64,000 nucleotides of DNA from Bisporella sp. PMI_857 (taxonomy: Eukaryota > Ascomycota > Leotiomycetes > Helotiales > Helotiaceae): NCBI GenBank assembly GCA_021307315.1, contig JAJSPD010000067.1, forward strand, positions 62,001-126,000. The letters are read 5' to 3'. The stretch's first letter is position 1. Each line of letters starts with the position of its first letter. The position numbers and the translations under genes were made by a program. Positions 61,413-64,000 of this stretch are shown here, in pieces. Below the pieces are notes generated by a model. The model saw only the letters and a list, made by a program, of their open reading frames with translations. It did no database searches and was not told the DNA's origin.

Positions 61413-63988
61413 TATACTTTAATTCTCTTGCTTTTTTTGCTTTCTTTTACTTTCCTTTTAATCTGAAGCACTTTTACTTCTATATTTATTTTTGTTACTT
61501 CAACTTTCAATCAAAATGTCTTCTCAAGCATCATCATCTTCGTCTACTTTTATGCCTTTAAACAGTACTGAATTTACAACGGATCCATATCTTTACTTTG
61601 CTCCTACGTCGCCGTTATTATCTTCAGTAGCGTCCTCGCCCTTGTCGTCCTCATCAGCTCACTCTACTTTATTACTGCCTGATTCAACATCAGTTTCTCG
61701 CCGGCCACGAACTTGCTGGGTGTATAACCATATGCCAGCTGAAAACCCTGATACTACATACTTGAATAACCGTGGAAACACAGAGTGGCGCTGTAAATAC
61801 TGCTCTATTTCATACGCAACTAATGGAGGCAATCTCGTTATTAAAAAGCATCTTCTTGTAAAGCATGGAAAAACAGAGAAGTCATCCCGGGAAAACATTA
61901 CAACAAAGCGCCAACGGTCTATTGAACACGCATTTGAGCTTTCTGAGAGCCAGTCCTTTAAGCGGCGTAAGCTCAATACTTATGGTGGTACTAGCCAGTC
62001 AATCTCCGGCGGCCATCTAGAAGTTCTCTATATTAAGTTCATTACAGCTTGCCACTTGCCACTTCGGCTTGTGGAATGCCCTGAGTTTAGAGACCTCCTT
62101 AACTATATCAATAACGACATTGATACATGGCTCCCTGCCTCCCACACTACTATTACGGAGTGGGTATTACGCCAGTTCAGTTCTATGAAAGAGAGTATAA
62201 AGTCTAGGCTTCAGAGTGCTCGTACGGATATCCATATTAGCTGTGATCTCTGGACATCACCGAATTGCCTTCCAATCCTTGGAGTTGTTGCTCACTATAT
62301 TAGCGAAGACGGCAAGCTTGAAGCTACTACATTAGCTTTGGTCAACATTCAAGGGGCCCATACAGGAGAGAACCTTTCAAAGTACGTACGAGATGTTATA
62401 GAAGATTGGGGTATAGCTTCAAAGCTAGGCTTTATGCAAATGGACAATGCGTCAAATAACGATACTTTGATAGAGGAATTAGAAGCTCGTAAGTCATATT
62501 AAAATTGTACTAATTTTTATACTAATCCTCGTATAGGTCTTTCTAATGATTTCAATATTGAATATAATGCAACTAGCAACCGTGTTCGATGTATGGGCCA
62601 TATTATCAACTTATCTGCCCAGTCGTTTTTATTCATTGATCAAGCAGATGCTTTTGAAGACTTTCCTTTTACTCTTAACGATATAGAGAAATATAGGAAG
62701 CTAGGACCTCTTGGAAAGCTTCATAACTTTGTTGTTTATATTGGACGTACAGTACAACGGAAACAGCAGTGGAAGCTGATCGCACGAGGCAAGTGGGTTA
62801 GTAGAGACAATAGTACGAGGTGGAACTCCTGGGAGAAAATGCTTAAAGAAGCGATACCTTTACGGAAGTGTATTGATCGATATTTGAACAATATTCGGAC
62901 GAGCACCTTTACGAAGATCGGCTTTCAGATAAAGATTGGGCTAATCTTATAAAAGTAAGTAGCATGTTTTGGCTTTATAAATTGTGCACAGAATAATTTA
63001 CTTTAAATAGATTTTGAGCTTTCTTACAGACCTTGCACATTGTACTAAGGCCCTTGAATCAAACCGCAATACTCTTGATAATACTCTCCCAGCACTAGAC
63101 TGGCTTCTTAGCCAGTATGAAGCTGGTAAAGTAGAGTATCAAAACGACCCTTTTATGACCGCCTGTATTAACTCTGGCTGGGCAAAGCTCGACAAATACT
63201 ACGCTCTCACTAGCGATACGCCGGCGTATGTAGGTGCACTTGTTCTTCACCCAGCCTTTAAGTGGCAATATATTCAAGAGCACTGGGACGAAGCATGGTG
63301 GCAACCATCAAAAGTTGCTTTAGAGAATATGTGGAAAGAAAAATATATGCCTACAGGTCATAATGCCCCGCAACCTATAGTCCTCGTTTTACTCAACTAA
63401 AAGCACCTAACCGGCCACCAAACAAGTTCTCGGAGTGGAAATATGCTTTGTACGAAAAGGTGCCTCCTACCCAGTATATGGATGAATATACTCGATACTG
63501 CGAAGCACTGCCACACCACGACTTTGAGGATGTGAGAGATTGGTGGCTAGCGCCTGAGCAGCAGCCATATACCCCAATTTGAGTAAGATGGCTCTAAATC
63601 TACTCTCTATTCCGGCAATGAGTGCAGCACCTGAACGTCTATTCTCATCTTGCAAAATCACTATTACTGATCGCCGTAATAAGCTTTCGGTAAAAGTAAT
63701 TGAAGCATTAGAGTGCCTACGGTCCTGGTATCAAGTTCAAAGGTTTGATCTAGAGGATATAGAAGAGCAATCTGTAGAGGAAGGAAGTGGAAAATAGAGC
63801 TGGGGAGCGTAAAGTCACGTGGAGTTGTACGGCCGTATTATACCGTATTACGGCTGTACGTATTGTATATGAGTTATTTTACGGCAGTGCTATTCTGTAC
63901 GTATTTTTGGCTAGAATCTGTACGGCCGTACGTATTATAGGGTAAAAATACGGCCGTACGTACGGGGTATACACTACTGGCTACACTG
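61413..63988 (+). mobile_element. second hAT element, left end not found
   Basis: The right end, ACACTACTGGCTACACTG at 63971-63988, matches the right end of the hAT at 3539-6972. The left end is not next to the gene; the pogo element sits directly upstream of its leader, so the pogo copy probably inserted into this hAT. Other insertions to the left (MITE, LTR) may have separated or removed the rest. Confidence 0.7.
61516..63797 (+). pseudogene. hAT transposase with three frameshifts
   Basis: It is closely related to the transposase at 4492. Exon 1 (61516-62488) begins at ATG with a serine-rich leader and the BED finger (WRCKYCSISYATNG). An intron at 62489-62536 (GTAAGT...GTATAG) and a second at 62955-63010 are in the same places as in the intact copy. 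The frame shifts near 62891, near 63372 and near 63554; the last is one missing G in CAGCAGGCCAT, judging by the intact copy. The dimerisation domain (LSIPAMSAAPERLFS, ALECLRSW) is readable to 63797. It is inactive. Confidence 0.85.
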
Positions 63989-64000
63989 CAAAGGACGCGA
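63989..64000 (+). other. target-gene sequence at the window edge
   Basis: The last 12 bases, CAAAGGACGCGA, follow the hAT end. With the preceding G they could read AKDA, as in the SesA-type relic (AAKDAKG), suggesting another NLR-type target, but the match is far too short to rely on. Confidence 0.15.

Noticed and set aside
1..64000. CRISPR array, rRNA or tRNA genes
   Set aside because: The tandem repeats found have no spacer structure, and no rRNA or tRNA-like core was seen by eye.

Overview
This window is from a filamentous ascomycete (Pezizomycotina). The genes carry short introns of 46-86 bases with GTAAGT-type donors, CTAAC-like branch sites and YAG acceptors. The mobile DNA is typical of such fungi: a Tad-like LINE, a chromodomain gypsy element, Fot1/pogo elements, hAT, MULE and Helitron remnants. 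A NACHT NLR gene is also present. Roughly half of the window is mobile DNA or its wreckage. Ordinary genes survive in a central island and as single genes between transposon nests. No rRNA, tRNA or CRISPR array was seen.

Layout. 0.3-11.4 kb is a composite of a LINE with its 3' end missing, a structurally complete hAT element (3539-6972) and a decayed Helitron helicase missing its 5' end. 11.5-13.5 kb holds a broken PHO80-type cyclin gene and a small membrane-protein ORF. 13.7-15.9 kb is an intact pogo element. 16.3-34.1 kb is the gene island: a chromodomain protein, REV7 (HORMA), a calpain-like protease, an O-methyltransferase relic, a large protein with nuclease-like and kinase-like parts, an MDR-family enoyl reductase-like enzyme and an unknown DUF-type protein. 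It also contains a MITE and several minisatellites. 34.8-37.1 kb is a SesA-like NLR N-terminus split by an internal LINE fragment. 37.5-38.9 kb is a frameshifted AT-hook protein relic. 39.0-40.5 kb is an HNH-nuclease domain gene.

41.1-49.5 kb is a MULE split by a young gypsy element; both insertions still have exact target-site duplications. 49.8-52.1 kb is a decayed pogo element holding two solo LTRs, each with a 5-base duplication. 52.4-55.5 kb is a full-length, seven-exon NACHT NLR gene whose frame joins cleanly across every intron. 56.1-64.0 kb is a second nest: an internally deleted hAT, a decayed pogo/jerky-like transposon, an LTR fragment, a Tc1-like MITE, an intact pogo element and a frameshifted hAT copy that runs almost to the window edge.

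How it fits together. The cellular genes show no cluster logic; they look like unrelated housekeeping and accessory genes on an island. The striking content is at two levels. First, the nesting order can be read from duplications. Second, some features deserve attention: a likely self-primed gypsy element, a possible endonuclease-kinase fusion protein, NLR genes placed among transposons (one intact, one destroyed) and several genes carrying premature TAG/TAA codons that fit C-to-T mutation.
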